DNA of 64,000 nucleotides from Desulfurellaceae bacterium bin18 (GTDB lineage Bacteria > Desulfobacterota > Binatia > Bin18). Location of the stretch: the NCBI GenBank assembly GCA_002238415.1, contig MPMI01000001.1, positions 62,001 through 126,000 of the forward strand, given 5' to 3'. The position numbers and the translations under genes are program-made. This document shows positions 1 to 8,481 of this stretch, in pieces. The notes under the pieces are model-generated. The model worked only from the letters and a program-made list of their open reading frames with translations, was not told where the DNA came from and searched no databases. Positions within the stretch are counted from its first letter, which is position 1. Each line of letters opens with the position of its first letter.

Positions 1-11
1 GTCGATACCAC

Positions 12-36
12 GGGGGCCGTACGGCCCCCTTTTTTC
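12..36 (+). terminator. Intrinsic terminator of an upstream gene
   Basis: An 18-nt perfect palindrome (arms GGGGGCCGT and ACGGCCCCC) is followed directly by a run of six T, the classic shape of a Rho-independent terminator. It presumably ends a gene lying left of the window, so the first gene here starts a new transcription unit. Confidence 0.8.
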
Positions 37-106
37 TGTCTTTTTGACTTCGTACGGTCCTCGGGCGGGATAGCATTACCGACCGGAATCCATTACGAAC
101 GAGCGT

Positions 107-1321
107 ATGATCGACTTCTCCCCGCCACCGCACGTTGAGCAGACGGTGCGCGATATTCATCGCTTTATCGAAAACGATATTGCTCCCATCGAGTACAGTC
201 TGGCCGACCACCTCACCAATGAGCACCTCTATCTCCGTGAAGATGGCCGGCTGGCTCCCGAAGTGCTGGCCGCCCAGCAGACGATTCGCAAACGGTCCGC
301 AGAGCAGGGACTATACGCGCTGCATATGCCCAAAGAAGTTGGCGGCGGTGGGTTTAGTCTGACCGACATGTTTTTTGTACATGAGGCCGTCTATCAGCAT
401 GGCATCGGAGTCGCGCAGTGGATGTTGTCCTGGACAGAAGGACCCAATCATATGCTGATGTTTCTGACCGAGGAGCAACAGCAGAAATACCTGTTGCCAC
501 TGGTCCGAGGCGAAACAACCGGCGCCTATGCCATCACTGAATACCGCGGTGGCTCTGACGTGCTCGGCATGCAGACCCGGGCCGAAAGGCATGGAGACAC
601 TTGGGTGGTGAATGGTACCAAGGCATATATTACCAATGCGCAGTACGCCGACCTGATCTTTGTCTGTGCGCTGCACGATCCGAGCAAAGGGGGAGCCGGT
701 GCAACAGCCTTTATCGTTGAACGAGACAACCCTGGGCTGACCAGCGGCCGGACGTATCGGACCATTATGGATGATGGCATGACCGGTGAACTCCAGTTCG
801 AGAACTGCCAGCTCTCGGCAGACCAGATGTGGGGGGAGGAAGGTCAGGGCTTTTACCTCAGCATGGGAATGATCAACTGGATTCGCGTCCGGCGTGGGGG
901 TATGTGTACCGGACTGGGACAATACCTGCTCGACCGCTGCAGCGACTATATCAAGAACCGGCGCGCGTTCGGTGGACCGCTGAGTCGTTTTCAAGCTTTA
1001 CAGTGGATGGTGGTCGATTCCTATCTGGACGTTCAAGCCATGCGGAGCCTGTCGCTCCAAAGTCTGTGGCAGGCCGACCAGGGGAATTTGTGGGCACTCA
1101 AGGTCGACCCGCACCTCATCAAAACGGTGTGTGCGCTCAAAGTCTTCTGCGACGAAGCGCTGTACCGCGTGGCCGATAGAGCCGTCCAACTGCACGGGGC
1201 GCATGGACTGATGAAAGAGTCCGGGATCGAAAAAATATTTCGTATTGCACGGAATCTGCGCATTCCTGGTGGCACGGATGAAATTCAGCGCGTCAACATT
1301 GCCAAGGCATTAGGGTTGTAA
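107..1321 (+). CDS. Acyl-CoA dehydrogenase family protein
   Basis: 404-aa flavoprotein of the acyl-CoA dehydrogenase superfamily, expected to oxidise an acyl-CoA at C2-C3 with FAD in the cytoplasm. The N-terminal helical domain spans about 1-125, the beta domain about 126-245 (AYAITEYRGGSDV, then WVVNGTKAYITNA), and the C-terminal helical domain about 250-404 (VQLHGAHGLMKES). Oddity: the IYEGT-type motif that carries the catalytic Glu in medium-chain enzymes reads RIPGGTDEIQR here, so that Glu is Gly. The base may sit elsewhere, as in isovaleryl-CoA dehydrogenase, or the reaction may differ. It is the first gene of a same-strand catabolic array. The substrate cannot be told from sequence. Confidence 0.88.
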   Translation: MIDFSPPPHVEQTVRDIHRFIENDIAPIEYSLADHLTNEHLYLREDGRLAPEVLAAQQTIRKRSAEQGLYALHMPKEVGGGGFSLTDMFFVHEAVYQHGIGVAQWMLSWTEGPNHMLMFLTEEQQQKYLLPLVRGETTGAYAITEYRGGSDVLGMQTRAERHGDTWVVNGTKAYITNAQYADLIFVCALHDPSKGGAGATAFIVERDNPGLTSGRTYRTIMDDGMTGELQFENCQLSADQMWGEEGQGFYLSMGMINWIRVRRGGMCTGLGQYLLDRCSDYIKNRRAFGGPLSRFQALQWMVVDSYLDVQAMRSLSLQSLWQADQGNLWALKVDPHLIKTVCALKVFCDEALYRVADRAVQLHGAHGLMKESGIEKIFRIARNLRIPGGTDEIQRVNIAKALGL

Positions 1322-1417
1322 CCGTCCTGCCGTCTCTGTCTGTCAGATTGCCTCGTTGCCCGGCGCTGGCGGACGCTCTCTTGACCCAGTGTCGTCCGCC
1401 CCGGATACTGCGGGTCG

Positions 1418-2716
1418 ATGCGTGTCATTGACCCGGTGAAGCTCCCAGCCGACCTTGCGTCGGCCGACCGGCCGTCATTCTTCTATGGCTGGGTGATTGT
1501 CGGCTGTTCTTTTACGGTGTTGTCCGCCGCGTACGGGATTCAGTTTTCCTACGGGGTGTTCATGCCCGAAATTTCGGCGGAGATGGGCTGGGGGCGGACG
1601 AGTTTGTCCTTCGCTTATTCGGTGTACGTGTTTGTGTATAGCGGCCTCGGGATTGTGGCTGGCCTGTACACCGACCGCTGGGGCCCACGCCTTGTGGTGG
1701 GAGTCGGTGGTATCTTAGTGGGGAGCGGGGTCATGCTGATGAGTCAGATGCACGCCCTGTGGCAACTCTACCTCTTTCTCGGCGGTATTGCCGCGCTCGG
1801 CATGAGTGCGGCCTTTGTACCGTGTAATGCAACCGTGGTGCGTTGGTTTATCCGGCGGCGCGGTCTCGCCCTCAGCATGAGCACCAGTGGCTCCAGCTTT
1901 GGCAACTTCTTTGTTCCGCCGCTGGCCGCCCTGCTTATCGCGAGCTATGGCTGGAGAACCTCCTACCTGCTCCTTGGCTTGGGCGGACTGGTGCTCATTA
2001 CGCTGTGTGCCTGCTTCATCGTCCGTGACCCTGAACGTCTGGGCCTCCGTCCGGACGGCATCCAGCCCGTTTTATTATCAGAGGAGGCGCTTGCCGGCCC
2101 GCATGTCTCTCCCGACCGACGCGATGCCTGGACCCTTGCGTCTGCTCGTCGGACGGGTGCCTTCTGGATGCTGGTTGCCGCTTTTACGATGACTTGGTTG
2201 GTGGTGTTCATGCCGCTGGTCCATATTGTCCCCTTTGCCATAGACCTAGGTGTATCGCAGGTGACCGCCGCAACGTTGATCAGCGTGATCGGCTTGGCCG
2301 GTTTCGCCGGTCGCCTGATTACCGGCCCGCTGTCCGATCGTTGTGGCCGCCTTCTGACTTTGGGCGTCTGTCTGACTTTGGAAGCCGTGGCGTTCTTTGG
2401 GCTGGCAGTCAGTTCCGGCCTCTCCCTGCTCTACCCGTCGGCAGCGCTGTTCGGTTTTTCGTATGGCGGGACCACCGCCCTGTTCCCGGCGATCGTCGGC
2501 GACTTCTATGGCCGGCTGGCGATCGGGGCGATCGTTGGTTTCATTTTTTCCCTGGCCGGCTCCATGGCGGCCTTCGGTCCCATGGCCGCAGGCTATCTAT
2601 ATGATGTATACGGGAGTTACGACCTCGCCTTTCTGATGAGTGCGTTATTCAATCTTTTCGGTGTGATGTTGTTATGTTTTGTGAAGAAACCGGCGGCGAC
2701 CCCCCAGGCGGTCTAG
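1418..2716 (+). CDS. MFS transporter, monocarboxylate/oxalate-formate type
   Basis: 432-aa major facilitator with 12 predicted membrane helices. The opening FYGWVIVGCSF, the first-loop YTDRWGPRLVV signature and the acidic/hydrophilic central loop (about 205-235) resemble the oxalate/formate antiporter and monocarboxylate transporter branch. The repeated signature after helix 8 (GPLSDRCGRLL) supports a complete two-fold repeat. It lies 96 bp after the acyl-CoA dehydrogenase and only 20 bp before a hydrolase gene, so it probably imports (or exports) the acid substrate of this catabolic array. The ATG at 1418 is the first Met before helix 1. Substrate identity is inference only. Confidence 0.85.
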   Translation: MRVIDPVKLPADLASADRPSFFYGWVIVGCSFTVLSAAYGIQFSYGVFMPEISAEMGWGRTSLSFAYSVYVFVYSGLGIVAGLYTDRWGPRLVVGVGGILVGSGVMLMSQMHALWQLYLFLGGIAALGMSAAFVPCNATVVRWFIRRRGLALSMSTSGSSFGNFFVPPLAALLIASYGWRTSYLLLGLGGLVLITLCACFIVRDPERLGLRPDGIQPVLLSEEALAGPHVSPDRRDAWTLASARRTGAFWMLVAAFTMTWLVVFMPLVHIVPFAIDLGVSQVTAATLISVIGLAGFAGRLITGPLSDRCGRLLTLGVCLTLEAVAFFGLAVSSGLSLLYPSAALFGFSYGGTTALFPAIVGDFYGRLAIGAIVGFIFSLAGSMAAFGPMAAGYLYDVYGSYDLAFLMSALFNLFGVMLLCFVKKPAATPQAV

Positions 2717-2736
2717 CCGGATAATCAGGAGGTATT

Positions 2737-3540
2737 ATGCCCTCTGCACGGGTCAATGGTGTCAACTTAGCCTATGAACTGCACGGGACAGGCGACCCGC
2801 TTGTGCTCATCCACGGGGCGCAGAGCGACCGGAGCATTTTTGCCAATCTGCTGCCGGATTTCGTGGATCAATTCCAGGTCCTCGTCTTCGACCAACGTGG
2901 CTCTGGCCAGAGTGAAAAGCCGGACATCGAATATACGATGGGCATGATTGCCGATGATACCGCCGCGCTCATGGAGCATATTGGCTTCTCGTCCGCGCAT
3001 ATGTATGGCGTCTCAATGGGGGGGATGATTGCCCAGGAGGTGGCTATTCGGTACGGGGCTGCTGTCCGCTCCCTGGTGTTGGGCTGCACTACTCCTGGCG
3101 GTCCGCACGCCATCAGCCTGGAGGGCGAGGCTATCCAGAGTTCCCATTCAACAGCCGCACTCTCCGCGGAAGAGCGCGGGCGGGCGCTGGCCGAGACCGC
3201 CTTTACCAAAGGCTATATCGACCAGCATCCTGAGCTGATCCCGACACTGATTGAAGCCCGCAAAAAGCAGCCCCTCGACCCCATTGGTTTCGCTCACAGA
3301 ATGAAAGCTGCTTATCGGCATAATACGTTTGACCGGCTCTCCCAGATTACCTGCCCGACCTTGGTCATTACGGGAAAGGACGATGCCTTGATCGCCTGGG
3401 AGAATTCACAACTCCTGGCTGAACATATTGCCGACTCCGAGCTCGTAGTCCTGGAACCGGCCGGTCACGTGTTTTGGGTCGAACAACCGGCACGGTCGAG
3501 AGAGGCGATCCGTACATTTTTGCAGAAACAGAAAGGCTAA
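2737..3540 (+). CDS. Alpha/beta-fold hydrolase
   Basis: 267-aa soluble alpha/beta hydrolase. Visible landmarks are the oxyanion segment LIHGAQSDRS (24-33), the nucleophile elbow GVSMGGM with Ser93, an acid in TGKDDALI (Asp215 or Asp216) and the His of PAGHVFWVE (His244). Length and motif order match the 3-oxoadipate enol-lactonase/esterase branch. A strong AGGAGG-type ribosome site sits before the ATG. The gene is 20 bp after the MFS gene and 9 bp before a methyltransferase, so these are co-transcribed. It probably opens an ester or lactone made within the same pathway, but the substrate is unknown. Confidence 0.88.
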   Translation: MPSARVNGVNLAYELHGTGDPLVLIHGAQSDRSIFANLLPDFVDQFQVLVFDQRGSGQSEKPDIEYTMGMIADDTAALMEHIGFSSAHMYGVSMGGMIAQEVAIRYGAAVRSLVLGCTTPGGPHAISLEGEAIQSSHSTAALSAEERGRALAETAFTKGYIDQHPELIPTLIEARKKQPLDPIGFAHRMKAAYRHNTFDRLSQITCPTLVITGKDDALIAWENSQLLAEHIADSELVVLEPAGHVFWVEQPARSREAIRTFLQKQKG

Positions 3541-3549
3541 GGAGCAGTT

Positions 3550-4581
3550 ATGCCCAATAAAGAAATAACAAAAAATAGCCAAGCCCGGATGATACGAAGC
3601 TGGATGCTTGGCCTGCACGCGACACATATTACCGATATCGGCGGGCGACTGGGCTATTTCGCCGAGATACGGCGCTGCGGTGGAACAGTCTCGGCCGACG
3701 CCTTAGCCGAGACCCTGGAACTCGATCCCTGGCGGACAAAAGTCTGGTGTCAGGCCGCGTGTGCGGTTGGGATACTCCAAGCTGACGGCGATACGCAATT
3801 TACCTTTGCGCCGTTTATGGACGAACTGCTTGGCGACGGCGCTCCCGAGTTGCTGACCAGCCATGTCCTGGCCAGCCTGTCGCGAGATTTCCCGGCCTAT
3901 CCCGACGCCTTTCGGACCGGGGCGCTGAAAACCTTTCACGATCACGACGAAGATTTCTTTCACCAGCAGGGCAAAGTTTCGGCCTTGCGGGCACCGGTCG
4001 TGGTGGCGGCGGCTCGGAAGCTGCCTGGAATGGAAGCACGACTCGCGGCTGGTGGGAGAGTCATGGATATCGGCTCCGGGAGTGGAACCGTGATCGCGCG
4101 CTTTGCCCAGGAATTCGTGAACTGCCGTGTGACCGGCATCGAGCCTCTGCCCTATTTTGTGCAGGCCTCCCGGAAGATGCTTCAGGAGCAAGAGCTCAGC
4201 GAACGGGTAGACGTGTGCTCCGTCGGTGGGGAAGCCCTGTCCTTTGAGAACGAGTGTGATCTCGTCACCATGGTCCAGGTCTTTCACGAACTCCCCGACG
4301 CAAAAAAAGTTGACATCCTACGGGGCTGCCAACGGGCGCTCAAGCCTGGCGGCAGCTTGCTGCTGGTCGATCGGTGTGCCCCGGAAACGGGCGCCGATTT
4401 GCACGACCGGCGCTTTACCATGAGTATCCTGGAGCAATGGTTCGAGGTCACTTGGGGGAATATTGTCAACACCCGGAGTGATATTCTCGCCATGCTGCAC
4501 GAGACCGGCTTCCGCGTCACCCAAGAGAATCCGGATATCGTGCCGACGTATTGGACGTTTGTCGCCCAGAAGCAAGCCTAA
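3550..4581 (+). CDS. SAM-dependent methyltransferase, O-methyltransferase-like
   Basis: 343-aa two-domain methyltransferase. Residues about 15-95 look like the winged-helix dimerisation domain of plant and polyketide O-methyltransferases. The catalytic Rossmann domain starts with motif I, VMDIGSGSGTV (171-181), followed by GIEPLP and later LVTMVQVFHELPD and LKPGGSLLLVD. It should transfer a methyl group from S-adenosylmethionine to a small-molecule hydroxyl. The start ATG follows GGAGCAGTT closely and lies 9 bp after the hydrolase stop. A small-molecule methyltransferase within a degradation-type array is slightly unexpected, so the array may include modification steps. The substrate is unknown. 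Confidence 0.85.
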   Translation: MPNKEITKNSQARMIRSWMLGLHATHITDIGGRLGYFAEIRRCGGTVSADALAETLELDPWRTKVWCQAACAVGILQADGDTQFTFAPFMDELLGDGAPELLTSHVLASLSRDFPAYPDAFRTGALKTFHDHDEDFFHQQGKVSALRAPVVVAAARKLPGMEARLAAGGRVMDIGSGSGTVIARFAQEFVNCRVTGIEPLPYFVQASRKMLQEQELSERVDVCSVGGEALSFENECDLVTMVQVFHELPDAKKVDILRGCQRALKPGGSLLLVDRCAPETGADLHDRRFTMSILEQWFEVTWGNIVNTRSDILAMLHETGFRVTQENPDIVPTYWTFVAQKQA

Positions 4582-4600
4582 GACGGGAACGGAGCGGAAT

Positions 4601-5593
4601 ATGAGTCGATCAGGTCTCGTCCTCTACCACGGCATCGAAAGCGGTCCTGAACTGAAGCAATACGGACAGATTGCAGAAAACGCCGGCTATGAGTCCCTGT
4701 GGGTCACAGAGCGCTACTTCCACGAAGAGATATTCTCTCTGCTCGGCTATCTCGGGGCGGCGACCGAGCGGGTCAAGCTCGGCGTGGGTGTCACAAACCC
4801 GTACACGCGCAACCCCGCCTTACTCGCCATGGCAACGGCCACGCTGGACCGGCTGACGGGCGGCCGCTTCGTGTTGGGAATGGGGCGCAGCGAACGCGAG
4901 GTGATCCAAGGCAAGATGGGGATGGCCTATGGCAATGCCCAGGCAGCTATGCGGGGCAGCGTCTCCCTGCTGAGACGGCTGCTGTCCGGAGAACGAGTGT
5001 CCGACACGGCCGGACCGTTTACGCTCAGGAATGCCCGGCTCGCCACCACGCCGATTCAGCCCCATCTGCCTATCTATCTTGCGGCGATTGGAAGAAAAGG
5101 ACTGCGTCTGGCTGGGGCGATTGCCGATGGCGTTTTATTGAACGCCTATGTTCCTCCGTCCTATGTCACCTACGCGGTGGAAGAGGTCCGCAGCGCAGCT
5201 CAGGAGGCCGGCCGTGATCCCCAGTCGATCGATATTGCCTGCATGTTGGTCATCCGATTGACCGACGATCCGCAGCGTATGCTACCAACTCTCAAAAAGC
5301 GTATCGTCCGCCTGCTCGATGAAGCTTATGTCGGTGAGATCCTGCTCGAAAAGGGGGGATTCGATCCGTCCATCCTTGGGCCGTTACGAGAGTCGTATGC
5401 CACAGACGGTGGCACGGAGGCGATCAAGCTCATCACCGACGAGATGGTGGCGTCTTTCTATCTCATCGGCTCGGAAGAGCAGTGCCGACAGCGCATTGCC
5501 GCGTATCGAGCCGCCGGGGTGGACCTGCCGCTCATCCTGCCGCGGCTTGAAGACTATGAACGCGTAGCGGACACCTTTCGACCGGGAAGGTAA
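4601..5593 (+). CDS. LLM class flavin-dependent oxidoreductase
   Basis: 330-aa luciferase-like TIM-barrel enzyme that would use FMN or F420 to oxidise or reduce a small organic molecule. Typical stretches are AENAGYESLWVTERYF near the N-terminus, KLGVGVTNPYTRNP, LDRLTGGRFVLGMGRSE and a late SEEQCRQRIAAYRAAGVD. An upstream in-frame Met at 4463 exists, but that would overlap the methyltransferase by over 100 bp and adds 46 residues unlike the family. The ATG at 4601, 19 bp after the previous stop with GGAGCGG upstream, is preferred. It is one of seven LLM paralogue-like genes in the window. Cofactor choice and substrate cannot be read. Confidence 0.88.
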   Translation: MSRSGLVLYHGIESGPELKQYGQIAENAGYESLWVTERYFHEEIFSLLGYLGAATERVKLGVGVTNPYTRNPALLAMATATLDRLTGGRFVLGMGRSEREVIQGKMGMAYGNAQAAMRGSVSLLRRLLSGERVSDTAGPFTLRNARLATTPIQPHLPIYLAAIGRKGLRLAGAIADGVLLNAYVPPSYVTYAVEEVRSAAQEAGRDPQSIDIACMLVIRLTDDPQRMLPTLKKRIVRLLDEAYVGEILLEKGGFDPSILGPLRESYATDGGTEAIKLITDEMVASFYLIGSEEQCRQRIAAYRAAGVDLPLILPRLEDYERVADTFRPGR

Positions 5594-5680
5594 ACCCTCG
5601 GTGTGCCGCTTGTTCCCCTCCCCGAGTAGCCGCACATCCGGCAGTTCGATATAAACAGTCTCCTGAAGAAAGGAGTTCCT

Positions 5681-6715
5681 ATGAAACTTGCCATAGGCAT
5701 TGGGTATTCTGGTGGTCGGGTCGAGCTCCCCCTGGACATGATTCTTGAAGCTGAAAAACTGGGCTATGACTCCGTCTGGAGCGCGGAGGCGTACGGCTCC
5801 GACGCGGTGACGCCGCTGGCCTATCTGGCGGCCAAGACCTCGCGGATAAAACTCGGTACCGGTATTCTCCAGATTCCGGCCCGCACACCGGCGATGTGCG
5901 CCATGACCATGTCAACCCTGGATGCCCTGTCGAACGGCCGGGTGATCGTCGGCCTGGGGATGTCCGGCCCGCAGGTCATCGAAGGCTGGCACGGCATGCC
6001 CTACAGCCGCCCGGCCGCCCGCATCCGCGAGTACGTTGAAATCCTGCACAAGATTTGGGACCGTCAGGAGCCGGTTTCATTGGACGGCAAGGTGTATCAA
6101 CTGCCCTATCAGGGCGAAGACGCCAGCGGGCTGGGCAAGCCCCTCAAGTCGATCCTGCACTCGCGCCGCCTGCCCGTCTACCTGGCAACCATGAAGCCGC
6201 TCAGCATTCGTATCACGGCCGAACTTGCCGACGGCTGGCTGCCGATCTGGTTCTCACCCTATCGGATGCATATGTTCACGTCCGACCTGGAGAAAGGTTT
6301 TGCGAAGGCCGGGAACGGCAAGTCGCTGGAGAACTTTGAGGTTCTGGCCGGTTGTACCGTTGTGATCGGAGACGATGTCAAAGCCTGCCTGGCCCAACTC
6401 AAGCCGACCCTGGCGCTATACGTCGGCGGCATGGGGGCCAAGGGCCGGAATTTCCATAATGAGATGGTCTCGAAGTATGGCTATGCCGACGTGGCGGCCG
6501 AGATCCAGGACCTCTATCTGTCCGGCCGGAAAAAAGAGGCGACCGAGTTGGTCCCGGATGAGCTGTGCGACGAAATTTCGTTATGCGGCCCACCGGAGCG
6601 GATTCGCGAGCGTTTCAAGGTCTGGGAGTCCGCCGGAGTTTCCACCATGATGGTGCAGTCGGGTCAGCCCGAAGCCTTGGCCTTGATGGCGGATATTGCG
6701 GGAACAAATCAGTAG
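5681..6715 (+). CDS. LLM class flavin-dependent oxidoreductase
   Basis: 344-aa luciferase-like oxidoreductase starting MKLAIGIGYSG, preceded by an AAAGGAG ribosome site. Family hallmarks are EAEKLGYDSVWSAEAYG (about 26-42), LGTGILQIPARTPAM, LDALSNGRVIVGLGMSGPQV and the C-terminal CGPPERIRERFKVWESAGV. This resembles F420-dependent N5,N10-methylenetetrahydromethanopterin-reductase-like enzymes (TIGR03559-type), but that assignment is from memory of the family pattern. The 87-bp gap to the previous gene is larger than its neighbours and holds an AT-rich GATATAAAC stretch, so a secondary promoter is possible. It is followed after 29 bp by haloalkane dehalogenase. Confidence 0.88.
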   Translation: MKLAIGIGYSGGRVELPLDMILEAEKLGYDSVWSAEAYGSDAVTPLAYLAAKTSRIKLGTGILQIPARTPAMCAMTMSTLDALSNGRVIVGLGMSGPQVIEGWHGMPYSRPAARIREYVEILHKIWDRQEPVSLDGKVYQLPYQGEDASGLGKPLKSILHSRRLPVYLATMKPLSIRITAELADGWLPIWFSPYRMHMFTSDLEKGFAKAGNGKSLENFEVLAGCTVVIGDDVKACLAQLKPTLALYVGGMGAKGRNFHNEMVSKYGYADVAAEIQDLYLSGRKKEATELVPDELCDEISLCGPPERIRERFKVWESAGVSTMMVQSGQPEALALMADIAGTNQ

Positions 6716-6744
6716 GTCGAGAAAGCATTTTTCAGGAGAGTAGC

Positions 6745-7632
6745 ATGAGTCAATCTATTTCAGCCAATGATCCTTATGAACGGAAACGGGTAGCCGTGCT
6801 CGATAGTGAGATGGCCTATGTCGATACAGGCAGCGGTGACCCGGTTGTGTTTCTGCACGGCAACCCCACCTCTTCGTATCTGTGGCGCAACATTATTGCC
6901 GAGGTCGAAGGTAGTGCGCGTTGTCTGGCACCCGACCTGATCGGCATGGGCGATTCGGGCAAGAACCCCGCTGGCTCCTATCGGTTTGTTGACCACGCCC
7001 GCTACCTAGATGCCTGGTTTGACACCGTTGGACTCGATCAACACACGAAGAATGTCACCCTAGTGATCCACGACTGGGGCTCAGCCTTGGGTTTCCATTG
7101 GGCCTACCGTCATCAAGACAGCATCAAGGCCCTGGTCTATATGGAGGCCATTGTGTGTCCCCTGACGTGGCCGACCTTCCCCGAGGCCGCGCGCAAGGTC
7201 TTTCAGGGCTTTCGTTCGCCCGCCGGAGAGGAGATGGTGCTCCAGCATAACGTCTTTGTCGAGCGGGTGCTGCCCGGCAGCGTGGTGCGGAAACTGACCG
7301 AAGAAGAAATGGCCGTCTACCGGAAGCCGTACACCGAGCCGGGCGAGTCGCGCCGGCCCACGTTGACCTGGCCGCGTCAGATTCCGATTGAGGGCGAGCC
7401 GCCCGACGTAGTCGAGATCGTCGAACAATACGGGCAATGGTTGTCAAGCAGCGAGGTGCCCAAACTCTTTGTGAATGCCGATCCCGGAGCAATCCTGACC
7501 GGTCCGCAACGCGAGCACTGTCGGACCTGGCCGAATCAAAAAGAAATCACCGTCACCGGCTCGCACTTTATTCAGGAAGACGCGCCGCAGGAGATCGGGC
7601 AAGCCATAGTCGATCTTCTTCAGGCGCTCTAG
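6745..7632 (+). CDS. dhaA: Haloalkane dehalogenase, HLD-II type
   Basis: 295-aa alpha/beta hydrolase that would hydrolyse a carbon-halogen bond to alcohol plus halide. The complete catalytic pentad of the LinB/DhaA subfamily is visible: nucleophile Asp110 with halide-binding Trp111 in VIHDWGSALG, second halide-binding Asn40 in HGNPTS, catalytic acid Glu134 in VYMEAIV, and base His274 in GSHFIQED. The acid after strand 6 (Glu134) rather than late in the chain is the HLD-II pattern. The start is the ATG at 6745 with CAGGAGAG upstream. An in-frame Met at 6565 would overlap the LLM gene by 150 bp. It sits 24 bp before an enoyl-CoA hydratase gene, which suggests a pathway for a halogenated compound. 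Confidence 0.93.
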   Translation: MSQSISANDPYERKRVAVLDSEMAYVDTGSGDPVVFLHGNPTSSYLWRNIIAEVEGSARCLAPDLIGMGDSGKNPAGSYRFVDHARYLDAWFDTVGLDQHTKNVTLVIHDWGSALGFHWAYRHQDSIKALVYMEAIVCPLTWPTFPEAARKVFQGFRSPAGEEMVLQHNVFVERVLPGSVVRKLTEEEMAVYRKPYTEPGESRRPTLTWPRQIPIEGEPPDVVEIVEQYGQWLSSSEVPKLFVNADPGAILTGPQREHCRTWPNQKEITVTGSHFIQEDAPQEIGQAIVDLLQAL

Positions 7633-7656
7633 CCGCTTCGTCAGACGGAGGACCGT

Positions 7657-8445
7657 ATGAGCTACACCGCCCTTCAATTTGAAAAAAAGGACCAGATCGC
7701 AATTATCACCTTGAATCGGCCGGATTCCGCGAACGCGCTCAATATCGACCTGGCGCGTGATTTGATGCAGGTCGCGCTCGAATGTGACGAAGATGCGGAT
7801 ATTCGAGCCGCTGTCATGACCGGCAACGGCCGCATGTTCTGCGCCGGTGGGGACCTGAAAAGCTTTGCCGCCCAAGGTGACCAACTGCCCGCCCATATGA
7901 AGGAAGTGACGACCTATCTGCACGGCGCAGTGTCGCGTTTCGCCCGCATGGACGCCCCGTTGATCGGGGCGGTGAACGGCACGGCCGCGGGAGCGGGCAT
8001 GAGCATCGCGTGTTCGTGTGATATTGTTTTTGCTGGCGAATCGGCAAAATTCACCATGGCCTATACGCGCGCCGGGCTGACCCCGGACGGTTCGTCAACC
8101 TATTTCCTGCCGCGTATTGTTGGTATGAAGCGGGCCTTTGAGTTGGCGGTCACCAACCGGCTGCTGTCAGCCCAGGAAGCCGAAGCCTGGGGCATTGTGA
8201 ACCGGGTCGTGCCGGATGCGGACCTGCTGGTCGAAGCGGAAAAACTGGCCACCGAGCTGGCTTCGGGGGCAACCGGCGCGTTCGGGGGTGCCAAACGGCT
8301 CCTCCACAGCGGTTGGACGGAAACGCTTGAAACCCAGATGGAAAATGAAACCCAGTCCATTGCCGCGCGCTCCAAGACCGATGACGGCAAAGAAGGCATT
8401 ACGGCCTTCCTGGAGAAACGCGTGCCCCACTTTAACGGGAAATAG
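7657..8445 (+). CDS. Enoyl-CoA hydratase/isomerase (crotonase) family protein
   Basis: 262-aa crotonase-fold protein. The two oxyanion-hole segments are visible: NGRMFCAGGDLKSF (about 51-64) and the GTAAGAGMSIACSCDI helix start. The acidic position typical of isomerase-like members appears as LTPDGSSTYFLPR. It would hydrate or isomerise an unsaturated acyl-CoA in a beta-oxidation-like sequence, consistent with the two acyl-CoA dehydrogenases of the array. GGAGGACC lies just upstream of the ATG. The C-terminal EGITAFLEKRVPHF is the usual family end, so it is full length. The exact reaction is unassigned. Confidence 0.9.
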   Translation: MSYTALQFEKKDQIAIITLNRPDSANALNIDLARDLMQVALECDEDADIRAAVMTGNGRMFCAGGDLKSFAAQGDQLPAHMKEVTTYLHGAVSRFARMDAPLIGAVNGTAAGAGMSIACSCDIVFAGESAKFTMAYTRAGLTPDGSSTYFLPRIVGMKRAFELAVTNRLLSAQEAEAWGIVNRVVPDADLLVEAEKLATELASGATGAFGGAKRLLHSGWTETLETQMENETQSIAARSKTDDGKEGITAFLEKRVPHFNGK

Positions 8446-8481
8446 ACGGGTCTCAATCAGGTCCCAGTCAGGATTACGCTT

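Noticed and set aside
311..994. 227-codon minus-strand frame inside the first acyl-CoA dehydrogenase
   Set aside because: Shadow of the real gene on the other strand, with no domain. Similar long antisense frames inside argS, topA, the helicase and the catalase gene were rejected for the same reason.
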